Shown here piece by piece: positions 45,621 to 54,218 of a stretch of DNA of 64,000 nt. The notes beneath the pieces were generated by a model. The model was given only the letters and a program-made list of their open reading frames with translations. It was not told the DNA's origin and did not search any database. How positions within the stretch are numbered: position 1 is the first letter of the stretch; each line of letters begins with the position of its first letter. Position numbers and translations under genes: made by a program. The DNA is taken from positions 729,339 to 793,338 of the forward strand of contig OX638329.1 of NCBI GenBank assembly GCA_951812755.1, given 5' to 3'. Source of the DNA: an uncultured Latescibacterota bacterium. GTDB lineage: Bacteria > Latescibacterota > UBA2968.

Positions 45621-46185
45621 TCATGAAACTTATATGAATGAAATTTCATTAGATTCAGTCAAAATTTATCATGGAAAAGATGCGCGTGAAAAACGGCGAA
45701 AGGTCACTATGCGTGCCATGACCTATTTTAATCGCGGTTCTGCTTATAGTATCGCAGATGCCTATGATTGTGCTATTGCAGAGTACTGCAAGGCGATAGA
45801 CTTGCAACCCAATTACATTGCGGCCTATAAGAGTCGCGCCATTGCGTACGTCAGAAAAGGTGCGTATGACTGTGCTATTGTGGACTTTGACAAAGTGATC
45901 TCGCTGAGGCCAGATGATGCCCTGACTTATTTCAGTCGCGGCATGGCTTATTTAAACAAAGACAAGATTGACCGTGCTATTGAGGATCTGACCAGAGCCA
46001 TAGAACTTGATCCAGAACTTGCCGTGGTCTATTTTGTTCGGGCCAATGCTTACAAAAAAAAAGGCATATATAACCGTTCTATCGCAGACTACAACAGAGC
46101 GATAGAACTGAACCCAGACTATGCCGATGCCTATAATAGTCGCAGCCATGTTGAAGCCATAGGTGAACATCCCGACAGGAGGTGA
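45592..46185 (+). CDS. TPR-repeat protein upstream of ARC
   Basis: A 197-residue cytoplasmic protein. ATG 45592 follows AGGGAG. The N-terminal 45 residues are charged, without repeats; then four to five TPR units (YFNRGSAYSIADAYDCAIAEY, YKSRAIAYVRKGAYDCAIVD, YFSRGMAYLNKDKIDRAIED, YFVRANAYKKKGIYNRSIAD). Such proteins serve as protein-protein adapters. It ends directly before the ARC gene, and its last codons hold an AGGAGG site. It may be co-transcribed with the proteasome genes; a role in that system is only an inference from position. Confidence 0.75.
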   Translation: MNTTEDVEFDHETYMNEISLDSVKIYHGKDAREKRRKVTMRAMTYFNRGSAYSIADAYDCAIAEYCKAIDLQPNYIAAYKSRAIAYVRKGAYDCAIVDFDKVISLRPDDALTYFSRGMAYLNKDKIDRAIEDLTRAIELDPELAVVYFVRANAYKKKGIYNRSIADYNRAIELNPDYADAYNSRSHVEAIGEHPDRR

Positions 46186-46248
46186 GCCATCAATACCAAC
46201 GATTCTGATCGTCAGAGAAAGTCACCTGAAGATTTTCTTCAGGATTAT

Positions 46249-47895
46249 GTGGATATGCAGCATACGTTTCAGTCGCTGTCCATTATCGATCAAATTTTGA
46301 TGACGATGGATGAGACAGACCGACGGCGACCCCTGTTGTACCAGTTGCGCCGGCAGCTTCAGGAAGATGAGATTACTTTTGAGGAGGCGAGGCGCACGAT
46401 TGTGGAGTTGGAAGGGGCGCTGGAGAAGGTGACGGCTCCGGCCAATCGCGTGGGTACGTTGTTGGCGCCGCCAGAGAATGGTGTGGTGTATATTACGGTG
46501 GGGGGGGCGGAGTATTATGCCAATGTGGATGCGCGGTTGGATGATCGCAGTTTGAAGGTGGGTACGCGGGTGCTTGTCAATGAGGCATTTGCCGTGGTGG
46601 GCGAGATGGGCGAGTCTCCGTCGGGTACTGTGGGTAAAATTGTCGATGTGCTGGACGATGGGCGTTTGCAGGTGGGGCAAGAACACGGCTCGCAGACGCA
46701 TATTCTCCTGCGGGGGGCAGATCTGGTGCGCGAGTCTTTGAAGGCGGGCGAGGAGGTGCGTATCGATCCCCTTTTTCGCGTGGCGCTGGAGAAGATGCCG
46801 CATTCCGAGGTTAAGGATTTTTATCTGGAGGAAGTTCCCGATTTGCCGTGGGAAATGATCGGTGGGCAAAAAGATGCGATTCAGGCGATCAAAGATACGA
46901 TTGAGATGCCGGTGTTGCATCCGGAGTTGTTTCAGCGGTTTCACTACAGTACGCCCAAGGGGTTTTTGTTATATGGTCCGCCGGGATGTGGCAAGACGCT
47001 GATTGGGAAGGCGACGGCGTATAATCTGGAGAAGCAGGTGCAGGAAGACGGACTGAATCTCAAGGCGTGTTTTATGCATATTAAGGGTCCCGAGATTTTG
47101 AATATGTGGTTGGGAGAGTCGGAGCGCAAGGTGCGCGAGATTTTTTCTCAGGCGCGCGAGAAGCGACGCGAGGGGTTTTTGCCGGTGGTGTTTATCGACG
47201 AGGCAGAGTCGGTTTTGGGTACGCGGCGGGCGATTCGGTCGCACAATATTTCAAATACGGTTGTGCCGATGTTCTGTTCCGAGATGGACGGGATCGAGTC
47301 ACTGCAAGATGTGGTGATTATTTTGACGTCCAATCGTCCAGATTTGATCGATCCGGCGATTTTGCGTCCGGGGCGTATCGATCGCAAAATTAAGGTTCTT
47401 CGTCCGGATGAGGATGCGGCGCGCGAGATTTTGGGTATTTATTTGACGGCTGATTTGCCGCTGTCAGAGGCTGAGTTAAATGCGCAGGATGGCAATGCGC
47501 GAGCAGCGGTTGACGATCTGGTGGCGCGTGCGATTGCCGAGATATATGCGAGGCGCGACGATACGCGCTTTTTGGAGGTGACGCTTAGGAGCGGTCGAAA
47601 GGATGTGTTGACCCGCGGAGATCTGTGCAGTGGGGCAATTCTCGAGTCTATTGTGCAGCGCGCGAAGGAGATTGCGATTAAGCGGTGTATTGCTTCTGGC
47701 GCAGAAGATGGGATTGGTTTTGACGATTTGCTCGCGGGGATCGAGATGGAGTATAGCGAAAATGAGATTTTCCCGCCGACGGATAATACAGAGGATTGGT
47801 TGAAGTTGCTGGATTACGATCCGGAAAATGTGGTGCGCGCAGCACCGATTCGCCCCAGGCGAGAGCGCCGCACCTCCGGGCATGGCGTTGTGTGA
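46249..47895 (+). CDS. arc: Proteasome-associated AAA+ ATPase ARC/Mpa
   Basis: The ring-shaped unfoldase that recognises pupylated proteins through an N-terminal coiled coil and feeds them into the 20S core. The 548 residues include coiled coil (about 20-65), OB domains (about 70-190) and the AAA+ module with Walker A GPPGCGKT near 243, Walker B FIDEAES near 317 and the SNRPDLIDPAILRPGRID region. The C-terminus (RRERRTSGHGVV) lacks the GQYL-type ending that docks actinobacterial Mpa on the core. The start is uncertain: GTG 46249 or ATG 46255 have no good ribosome binding site, while a strong AGGAGG at 46178-46183 precedes an in-frame ATC at 46189 that would add 20 residues (INTNDSDRQRKSPEDFLQDY). 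Confidence 0.93.
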   Translation: MDMQHTFQSLSIIDQILMTMDETDRRRPLLYQLRRQLQEDEITFEEARRTIVELEGALEKVTAPANRVGTLLAPPENGVVYITVGGAEYYANVDARLDDRSLKVGTRVLVNEAFAVVGEMGESPSGTVGKIVDVLDDGRLQVGQEHGSQTHILLRGADLVRESLKAGEEVRIDPLFRVALEKMPHSEVKDFYLEEVPDLPWEMIGGQKDAIQAIKDTIEMPVLHPELFQRFHYSTPKGFLLYGPPGCGKTLIGKATAYNLEKQVQEDGLNLKACFMHIKGPEILNMWLGESERKVREIFSQAREKRREGFLPVVFIDEAESVLGTRRAIRSHNISNTVVPMFCSEMDGIESLQDVVIILTSNRPDLIDPAILRPGRIDRKIKVLRPDEDAAREILGIYLTADLPLSEAELNAQDGNARAAVDDLVARAIAEIYARRDDTRFLEVTLRSGRKDVLTRGDLCSGAILESIVQRAKEIAIKRCIASGAEDGIGFDDLLAGIEMEYSENEIFPPTDNTEDWLKLLDYDPENVVRAAPIRPRRERRTSGHGVV

Positions 47896-47933
47896 TCCGC
47901 AGATGGCCGCAGATGGCCGCAGATGGAACACAA

Positions 47934-48224
47934 TTGTAGGGGCGGGTTCCCGTATAGAATCATTACGGGACAGACCCCGTGCCCGCCCGTCATTGCGGCA
48001 TGGTTAAAGCCGCAATCCAGAAGGTTTTGTCATTTGGCCGCAGATGGTCGTGGATGGAACAATTGTAGGGACTGGCGTTGGCCGTCATTGCGGCATGGTT
48101 AAAGCCGCAATCCAGAAGGTTTTGTCATTTGGCCGCAGATGGTCGTGGATGGAACAATTGTAGGGACTGGCGTTGGCCGTCATTGCGGCATGGTTAAAGC
48201 CGCAATCCAGAAGGTTTTTTGTCA
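47934..48224. repeat. Nested palindrome and three direct repeats upstream of dop
   Basis: A GTAGGGGCGGGTTCCCGTA element has a CCCGTATAGAATCATTACGG palindrome embedded in it. Three copies of a GCGGC-stem repeat (ATTGCGGC/GCCGCAAT form) follow with the shared connector TTTGGCCGCAGATGGTCG in a period of about 98 bp. No gene lies in the 350-bp gap between arc and dop. Confidence 0.9.
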
Positions 48225-48245
48225 TTACTGGCGTTGTGAGATAAT

Positions 48246-49769
48246 ATGACGCGCTTATTCGGGTTGGAAACGGAATACGGGATCACGATTGACGGGGTGG
48301 ATAGGGTCGATGTGGTGGAGGAGTCGATGCAGTTGATCCGCTGCTATCAGCAAGGGACTTTTGTTCCGTTGTGGGACTATCGATTGGAAAATCCCCGTCG
48401 GGATGAGCGGGGGTTTGAAGTTAAAAATCTGTTGAATGATGCCGATGAAAAGGTGCATTTGCAACAGGATCGCAAGCGGAAAATTCCGTTTGTGGAATTG
48501 AAGAGCGATTTGATTATTTACAATGGGTCCCGGTTTTATAACGATCATACGCATCCGGAGTATTCCACGGGTGAGTGCGTGAGTTTGTTCGAGCTTGTGG
48601 CACAGGATAAGGCGGGGGAGCGCATTGTCGATATTTGCGCGCAGCGGCGAACGGAGGTGCTGGATCAGGGCACTGTGCGGATGTATAAGAACAATACGGA
48701 TTTTGAAGGGCATAGCTATGGGTGTCACGAGAATTATTTGATGGATCGTTCGGTGCCTTTCGAGCGTATATTGGAGGGGTTGTTGCTGTTTTTTCCCACG
48801 CGGCAGATTTTTTGCGGGGCTGGCAAGGTGGGTGTTGAGCGGGAGGATCGGGCGCCGATTTATCAGTTGTCGCAACGCGCGGAGTTTTTTGAGGTGATCG
48901 CGAGTGTGGATACGATGCACAAGCGTCCGGTTGTGAATACGCGCGATGAACCCCACGCAGATGCAGCGCGTTATCGCCGGTTGCATGTGATTGTGGGCGA
49001 TGCCAATATGTCGGAGTATATGACGGCGCTTAAGGTGGGGACAACGGCGCTGGTGATCGATTTGATTGAGGCGGATTGTTTGCCCGATTATCGGTTGAAG
49101 GATCCGATTGCGGCGATGAAGAATATCGCTCGCGATCAGTCGCATGCGTGGTTGGTGGAGGTGGAGGGTCCGGGCAGTCGCCTCGTTCCCGCGGTTGAAA
49201 TTCAGGATGCGTTTTTGGGTTTGGCGCGGCGCGAGTTTGCCGGGCGCGATCAGGAGACGGATTGGGTGTTGTCGGCGTGGGAAGATGTGCTGGGGAAATT
49301 GAGCCGCGATCCGATGGATCTGGTGGGTGTGTGCGATTGGGTGACGAAGAAGTGGCTGATCGATAGTTTTTGCGAGGCGGAGAATCTGGCGTGGGATAAT
49401 CCCGATGATTTGTTCTGGATGCAGAGCCAGGATCTGGAATATAGCAATGTGGATCGGAATGAGGGTTTGTATTATTTGATGGAGTCACAGGGGCAGATGG
49501 TGCGTCTGGTGGGCGATGATGAGGTGGCTGCGGCGATGTCGGAACCGCCTTCGGGTACGCGGGCGTATTTTCGAGGGCGCTGTTTGGAGAAGTTTGGCGA
49601 TTATGTGTCGTCGATTAATTGGGATCGCATTGTGTTTAAGCGCAATGGCCGGCAGCATGCGGTGGATATGAAATTATTGGTGGATAAAGAGCGGGTAGCG
49701 CGTTATAATGAGGTACTTGATCAATCCGATACACTGGAGAGTTTTCTGGCTGCGCTGGAGAAAGTGTGA
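48246..49769 (+). CDS. dop: Pup deamidase/depupylase Dop
   Basis: A glutamine-synthetase-fold enzyme that removes Pup from substrates and, in other bacteria, deamidates Pup-Gln to Pup-Glu. The 507 residues begin LFGLETEYGITIDG with the nucleotide-binding acidic strand. A long loop before FYNDHTHPEYSTGEC (catalytic Asp) and SYGCHENYLM, plus NTRDEPHADAARYRRLHVI, support Dop rather than PafA. The position normally YVDHAHPEYS reads YNDHTHPEYS. Because Pup here already ends in Glu, only the depupylase activity would be needed (inference). It starts just after a repeat and has no strong ribosome binding site. Confidence 0.93.
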   Translation: MTRLFGLETEYGITIDGVDRVDVVEESMQLIRCYQQGTFVPLWDYRLENPRRDERGFEVKNLLNDADEKVHLQQDRKRKIPFVELKSDLIIYNGSRFYNDHTHPEYSTGECVSLFELVAQDKAGERIVDICAQRRTEVLDQGTVRMYKNNTDFEGHSYGCHENYLMDRSVPFERILEGLLLFFPTRQIFCGAGKVGVEREDRAPIYQLSQRAEFFEVIASVDTMHKRPVVNTRDEPHADAARYRRLHVIVGDANMSEYMTALKVGTTALVIDLIEADCLPDYRLKDPIAAMKNIARDQSHAWLVEVEGPGSRLVPAVEIQDAFLGLARREFAGRDQETDWVLSAWEDVLGKLSRDPMDLVGVCDWVTKKWLIDSFCEAENLAWDNPDDLFWMQSQDLEYSNVDRNEGLYYLMESQGQMVRLVGDDEVAAAMSEPPSGTRAYFRGRCLEKFGDYVSSINWDRIVFKRNGRQHAVDMKLLVDKERVARYNEVLDQSDTLESFLAALEKV

Positions 49770-49821
49770 TCCGCAGATGGGCGCAGATGGGCGCAGATAA
49801 AAAAGAGAGGCTGTGAAGGGT

Positions 49822-50027
49822 GTAGGGGCGAGGCATGCCTCGCCCGTCATCGCGGCAATGTGTAAGCCGCGATCCAGAAGGTTTTGCAGTTGTTTTTGCT
49901 GTTGATTGTGCTTTTGCCCGTCATCGCGGCAATGTGTAAGCCGCGATCCAGAGGTTTAGCTTTTGTTTATGAATTTGCCCGTCATCGTGGCAATGTGTAA
50001 GCCGCGATCCAGAGGTTTTGCTGTTGG
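49822..50027. repeat. Palindrome plus three GCGGC-stem repeats before the Pup gene
   Basis: One GTAGGGGC palindrome (core GAGGCATGCCTC) and stem repeats at about 49845, 49918 and 49979, then ATCCTGCACATCCTATAATC. No gene lies in 49770-50109. Confidence 0.9.
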
Positions 50028-50109
50028 TTTTGATTTTGTTTTTCATCCTGCACATCCTATAATCTTGTAAATCCTGATTCTGATGGTTTTTTCATTAAGG
50101 AGGCCGTAT

Positions 50110-50301
50110 ATGGATAAGGTCTTACAGTTTGAGCGACGGACGAAGCCGGTCGACCCGGGAGGACCCGGTCCGGGCGATGATGGCGATGGTGGTCCTGCAC
50201 GCCCGAAGGTGGAGCGGCCAGATACACGCGATTTGATGCGGCGCATGCGGCGCGTTGATCCCAACCAGGCGCGGCGTTATCGCCAGCGTACAGGCGAGTA
50301 G
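50110..50301 (+). CDS. Prokaryotic ubiquitin-like protein Pup, UBact form
   Basis: The 63-residue degradation tag. ATG 50110 follows AAGGAGG. The N-terminal half is low-complexity (KPVDPGGPGPGDDGDGGPA). The C-terminal half (RPDTRDLMRRMRRVDPNQA, then RRYRQRTGE) is the segment that becomes helical on ARC. It ends RTGE, not GGQ: the terminal Glu is ready for isopeptide linkage without deamidation, as in the UBact proteins of Gram-negative candidate phyla. prcB starts three bases after its stop. It is intrinsically disordered by composition. Confidence 0.93.
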   Translation: MDKVLQFERRTKPVDPGGPGPGDDGDGGPARPKVERPDTRDLMRRMRRVDPNQARRYRQRTGE

Positions 50302-50304
50302 ATT

Positions 50305-51108
50305 ATGCAATCGGGTGGGGATTTTGTCGATTTGCTGCGGCAAACGGGCTACCGGTTTCCGGGTGAGAATTTGGGCGATGTACAGTCCGAGCGCGATTTG
50401 CCTTTTGAGCCGACGGATGCGACGACGATTCTGGCATTTCAATATGCCGATGGCGTGCTCGTTGCAGGTGATCGCCGCGCCACTGCGGGCAATATGGTGC
50501 TTTATGACCGCGCGGATAAGGTGGTTGATCTGGATGCGTTTTCGGTGATGGCGATTTCGGGGTCACCTTCTATTGCGTTTGAGATCGCGCGCATTCTGGA
50601 GCATGCGTTTCAGTATTATCGCCGTCGGTTGCTTCAGGAGATGAGTTTGCAGGCGAAGTTGCGCCGGTTGTCGCTGTTGATTAAGGATAATTTGCCGTTG
50701 GCGATGCAGGGTATTGGTGCTGTGATTCCCATTTTTGCGACGTATGATCGGGTGGATGCGCGGGGCAAAATTTATTTTTACGATGCGCTGGGGGCGCAGT
50801 TTGAGAGTGCCGATTTTACGACGACGGGGTCTGGGTCGCCGGCGATTCGCGGGGCGATGTATTATTTGAATCGCTGGGGCGGTCGGCGGTTTGTGGAGAT
50901 GGATCGCGATGCGGCAATCGGGCACGCGCTTCAGCTTCTGGATACGGCGTCGGAATACGATTCGGCGACGGGGCGATACGAGCGTTCGGCTGATATTTTT
51001 CCGTCGGTGAAGACGATTACGGCGTCGGGTCTGGCGGAGATTGAGACCGAGGCGTTGCGGGAGCTTTATGTTCAATATGTGGATGGGGAGGAGGCGGGAC
51101 GCGCATGA
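50305..51108 (+). CDS. prcB: 20S proteasome beta subunit
   Basis: The catalytic subunit of the core particle, 267 residues. A 39-residue propeptide precedes the cleavage point in TDA/TTILAF, giving Thr40 as N-terminal nucleophile. Relative to that Thr, Asp17 (VLVAGDRRA) and Lys33 (RADKVV) are in the correct places, and GSGSPAIRG matches the conserved Ser region. ATG 50305 lies three bases after the Pup stop, and the gene overlaps prcA by ATGA, so Pup, PrcB and PrcA are translationally linked. Confidence 0.96.
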   Translation: MQSGGDFVDLLRQTGYRFPGENLGDVQSERDLPFEPTDATTILAFQYADGVLVAGDRRATAGNMVLYDRADKVVDLDAFSVMAISGSPSIAFEIARILEHAFQYYRRRLLQEMSLQAKLRRLSLLIKDNLPLAMQGIGAVIPIFATYDRVDARGKIYFYDALGAQFESADFTTTGSGSPAIRGAMYYLNRWGGRRFVEMDRDAAIGHALQLLDTASEYDSATGRYERSADIFPSVKTITASGLAEIETEALRELYVQYVDGEEAGRA

Positions 51109-51908
51109 TGTTGTCAGATGAGCCGTATCGCTGGGCAGAGGCTGTTGCGAATCGGCGCGATTATATCGAAGATCAGATTCGGGCGGGGAGTCCGGTTGTG
51201 GGTGTGGGATACGAGGATGGGATTTTGTTGCTGACGCTGTCACAGAACCAGCAAAAGGTGTTTGAGGTGTACGATCGCATCACGCTCGCGGGAATTGGGC
51301 ATTCAACGGATATCGAGAAGCTCAGGCAGGCTGCGATTGATATGGCGCATTCGATTGGGTTTAATTATTCCGAGGACGATGTGACGCTGCGTCAAATTGT
51401 GTATTTTGGTCTCGGTCCTGCGATAAAGGCGGGGTTCGACGATGTGGTGCATTCTCCGTTTTTGGCGCGGGTGCTTCTCGCGGAGCTGGACGGGCAGGAG
51501 GGGGCGCAGGTTTTTTATTCTGTGGATTACGATGGTGCGTTTCACCGTCACGAGGGATGGGCTGTTGTGGGCGGCGTTGCAGAGGCGGATGTGATGATGG
51601 GGCGCGAGTTGTCGGGTCTGGATACGGGCGCGTTGTCTTTGTCGGATGCCGCGGGTGCTGCGCTGCGCGCCTGGGCAATGGGACGATGGGTTGGGAAGAT
51701 GGATGAGGTGCCCACCGATGCAGAGCAGCTCGAGCATAAGGCAGGGGAAGTCGATGTGGCTGATGTGCTTGAGACGGAGTTGAAGGACATGGAGGTGGAG
51801 GCGGTGGTGCTCGGGCGGTCGCAGTTGGGAAAAAACAAGTACCGCAATGTCGATGCAGAAGAGATTGCGCCCGCTTTGGCAAAGTTTAAAGAAACGGATA
51901 AGACGTGA
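51105..51908 (+). CDS. prcA: 20S proteasome alpha subunit
   Basis: The outer-ring structural subunit, 267 residues. It has the alpha-type N-terminus (PYRWAEAVANRRDYIEDQIR) that gates the pore and the NTN-fold strands (PVVGVGYEDGILLLTLS, YDRITLAGIGHSTDIEKLRQ), without a catalytic Thr. A C-terminal extension rich in Glu, Asp and Lys ends KFKETDKT. It overlaps prcB by four bases. PafA follows after a 110-bp gap holding one repeat. Confidence 0.95.
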   Translation: MMLSDEPYRWAEAVANRRDYIEDQIRAGSPVVGVGYEDGILLLTLSQNQQKVFEVYDRITLAGIGHSTDIEKLRQAAIDMAHSIGFNYSEDDVTLRQIVYFGLGPAIKAGFDDVVHSPFLARVLLAELDGQEGAQVFYSVDYDGAFHRHEGWAVVGGVAEADVMMGRELSGLDTGALSLSDAAGAALRAWAMGRWVGKMDEVPTDAEQLEHKAGEVDVADVLETELKDMEVEAVVLGRSQLGKNKYRNVDAEEIAPALAKFKETDKT

Positions 51909-51926
51909 GACGGAGGGAAAACCAGC

Positions 51927-51962
51927 CGTCATTGCGGCAGGGTTTAAGCCGCAATCCAGGGA
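51927..51962. repeat. GCGGC-stem repeat between prcA and pafA
   Basis: One copy in the ATTGCGGC/GCCGCAAT form, with TTTAA between arms. It is the only repeat inside the Pup-prcB-prcA-pafA run. Confidence 0.8.
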
Positions 51963-52019
51963 GGGGGTTGGGGGTCGTCTTACCTTTTAGGTCTTACTTC
52001 TCACCGATTGAGAGGCCCC

Positions 52020-53477
52020 ATGAGAGATCGCATTTTTGGCATAGAAACCGAATATGGGTGTTTGGCTCCCGAGCACGAGGGTTTTGTGAGTCCCGATACG
52101 ATTTCGGTGAAGGTGAAGGATCACATTTTTCACGTTGACCGAATGGGGATTGTGGATATTCACTATCGCGGACGGGATGAACCCCCGGGCAATGGGGGTT
52201 TTTTGTTTAATGCGGGGCGGGTTTATATCGATATGGGGCATCTGGAATACGCCACGCCGGAGTGTATGGGGTTGTGGGATATTGTGGCGTTTGATCGGGC
52301 GGGTGATCTCATTTTGTATCGGGCATTGCACGCGCTGGGGTTGGCGAAAGAAGCTTCGTTTTTGAAGAATAATATCGATCATTATACGGGTGCGACATTT
52401 GGCTGTCATGAAAATTATCTGGTCAGACGCAATGTGCCGTTTTCAACGGTTGTCATTCCCGCGCTGTTGCCGTTTTTGGTGACGCGCCAGATTTTTTGCG
52501 GTGCAGGTCGCGTGGGCAGTTATGACGACAGTTTTTATTATTATGGGCAAAATGTGCGAGATGCCGCCGATCCAGAGGATTCTGTCTCTTTCCAGATTTC
52601 TCAGCGTGCCGATCATATTGTGACAGAGATTTATCAGTGGATTCAGTTTTCGCGCGCGATTATCAATACGCGAGATGAGCCGCTGGCCGATCACAGCAAA
52701 TACCGCCGTTTGCACCTTCTGGTGGGCGATTCAAATATGTCGGAGTATGCGACGGCTCTGAAGGTTGGCACGACTGCGATGGTGCTAAATCTTCTGGAGC
52801 GCAAAATTTTTCCCCAGGATATGGGGGTGGGCGATCCGGTGTGGGCACTGAAGGAGATTTCGCGGGATCCAACACATAAGTGGATTTTGGATCGGCAGAA
52901 TGGGCGGTCTATTTCGGCTATTGATATACAGCGCAATTATTTGGATTTGGCGCAGCGCCACTTGAGAGGTCTGGATGAGGAGTCAGATTGGGTGCTGGAT
53001 GAGTGGGAGCGCACGCTTGATGATCTGGCGTCCGATCCGATGCAGTTGACAGATCGCGTAGATTGGGTGGCTAAGAAGTGGTTGTTGGATGCGTTTCGCG
53101 AGTCGGAGAATTTGAGTTGGAACGATCCGTGGTTGCAGAGTTTGGATCTGGAGTATCACAATATCGATCCCAATCGCGGGTTGTATTTTGACCTGGAGCA
53201 GCAGGGTAAGATGCAGCGGGTGCTGACGGATGAGCGCATTGAACAGGCTTGTGTGATGCCTCCGGCTGATACGCGGGCAAAGGCGCGTGCGGCGATGGTG
53301 AAGACGCTGTCGAAAAATCGGGTGCGGTATATTGTGGATTGGGATTCGGTGTATTTGGAAAATGAATTCCATTTGAGTTTCCGCGATCCGTTTGATACGT
53401 ACGACGATGAGGCGAAGGCGTTTGCCGAGGAGGTCGAGATCGCGTCGAAGATGATGGGGTTGAGAAGGGGGAAGTGA
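52020..53477 (+). CDS. pafA: Pup ligase PafA
   Basis: Attaches the C-terminal Glu of Pup to substrate lysines using ATP. The 485-residue glutamine-synthetase-fold protein starts MRDRIFGIETEYG at ATG 52020 behind GAGAGG. The catalytic Asp region reads VYIDMGHLEYATPEC, with changes around the usual GSHPEYA. TFGCHENYLVRRN and NTRDEPLADHSKYRRLHLL are conserved. The small C-terminal domain that binds Pup (LSFRDPFDTYDDEAKAFAE) matches PafA and is absent from Dop, which separates the two paralogues. A clear terminator follows at 53562. Confidence 0.93.
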   Translation: MRDRIFGIETEYGCLAPEHEGFVSPDTISVKVKDHIFHVDRMGIVDIHYRGRDEPPGNGGFLFNAGRVYIDMGHLEYATPECMGLWDIVAFDRAGDLILYRALHALGLAKEASFLKNNIDHYTGATFGCHENYLVRRNVPFSTVVIPALLPFLVTRQIFCGAGRVGSYDDSFYYYGQNVRDAADPEDSVSFQISQRADHIVTEIYQWIQFSRAIINTRDEPLADHSKYRRLHLLVGDSNMSEYATALKVGTTAMVLNLLERKIFPQDMGVGDPVWALKEISRDPTHKWILDRQNGRSISAIDIQRNYLDLAQRHLRGLDEESDWVLDEWERTLDDLASDPMQLTDRVDWVAKKWLLDAFRESENLSWNDPWLQSLDLEYHNIDPNRGLYFDLEQQGKMQRVLTDERIEQACVMPPADTRAKARAAMVKTLSKNRVRYIVDWDSVYLENEFHLSFRDPFDTYDDEAKAFAEEVEIASKMMGLRRGK

Positions 53478-53485
53478 GAAGGATT

Positions 53486-53513
53486 GTAGGGGCGAAAGAT
53501 TTTTCGCCCCTAC
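53486..53513. repeat. GTAGGGGC palindrome after pafA
   Basis: A full copy with both outer arms (GTAGGGGCGAAAGA, then TTTTTCGCCCCTAC). It lies between the pafA stop and its terminator. Confidence 0.9.
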
Positions 53514-53561
53514 TTGCCAACATCGGAACGGCAATAAATGCAAATTAGGAATTAAAACCTC

Positions 53562-53592
53562 AAAAGCCGTCCACACAGTGGTCGGCTTTTTT
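53562..53592 (+). terminator. Rho-independent terminator after pafA
   Basis: AAAAGCCG and CCAC on the left pair with GTGG and CGGCTTTT on the right, with one T-T mismatch and a three-base loop, followed by TT. It closes the proteasome locus. Confidence 0.88.
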
Positions 53593-53674
53593 ATGTACGC
53601 GACAAGCACCCTTATCCCGCTTTTTGGTTTTGGTTTTGATTTTAATTCTTAATTTTTAATTCTTAATTTTTAAT

Positions 53675-54217
53675 TCATCTCCTGCTTCTCCCGCCGCGGC
53701 GTCCAGAGTAGTGGCGAGAGCTCATGGGCAGGTACGCGCGGGCGTTTTTTTGACTGGCGCGGTCGAGTTTGGTATAGTCGAGGATTTTGTAGCGTTTGCG
53801 CGTTATGGCGTCGGTGAATACGATTTCGGGAAATGCGTTGAGGTTGAGGTTCTGATCGCCGCGGAGTGTGAAGCTCATAGGTCCCGCGTTGGTGTCGATG
53901 TCCCAGTTTGTGCCGCCTTCTTTGTTGCTTTCGATGTTGAGTATGGTCTGGATTTGGGGGATGTCGTAGCGGTTTTTGAGGTGTTCTTCAACGAGTGCCC
54001 GCGATTGTGTGTTTAACCCGTCAAGTGTGGATAAGAGGCCGAGTTCGGTTCCGTCCCGGTCGCGGAGGCTAATCCATTGTTCGGGCGTGGAAAAGGGGAA
54101 ACATCGCACGATGTGATCGATGGCCAGTTCTTCTCCGTCGGCAAAAAGGAGCAGACCATCGCCGTTTTGACGTATGTCAATGGTTTCGGGGATGAGTTGT
54201 TGTATCATGAGGTCCAT
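53675..54217 (-). CDS. DUF1854 family protein
   Basis: The 180-residue protein starts at ATG 54217 (MDLMIQQLIPETIDIRQ), directly after the stop of the ABC transporter (TGACATG), so translation is coupled. It contains HIVRCFPFSTPEQWISLRDR and VEEHLKNRYDIPQIQTIL, typical of DUF1854. In several bacteria, DUF1854 proteins accompany ABC transporters in cyanophycin-linked loci (family knowledge); no cyanophycin gene is present here. The Arg-rich C-terminus (GRRGGRSRR) is unusual. It is probably a partner or regulator of the exporter. Confidence 0.8.
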   Translation of the reverse strand: MDLMIQQLIPETIDIRQNGDGLLLFADGEELAIDHIVRCFPFSTPEQWISLRDRDGTELGLLSTLDGLNTQSRALVEEHLKNRYDIPQIQTILNIESNKEGGTNWDIDTNAGPMSFTLRGDQNLNLNAFPEIVFTDAITRKRYKILDYTKLDRASQKNARAYLPMSSRHYSGRRGGRSRR

Positions 54218-54218
54218 G

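Noticed and set aside
48246-53477. Actinobacterial origin of the segment based on the Pup-proteasome genes
   Set aside because: The Pup end RTGE, the T9SS-type sorting domains and the repeat landscape point to a Gram-negative candidate phylum.
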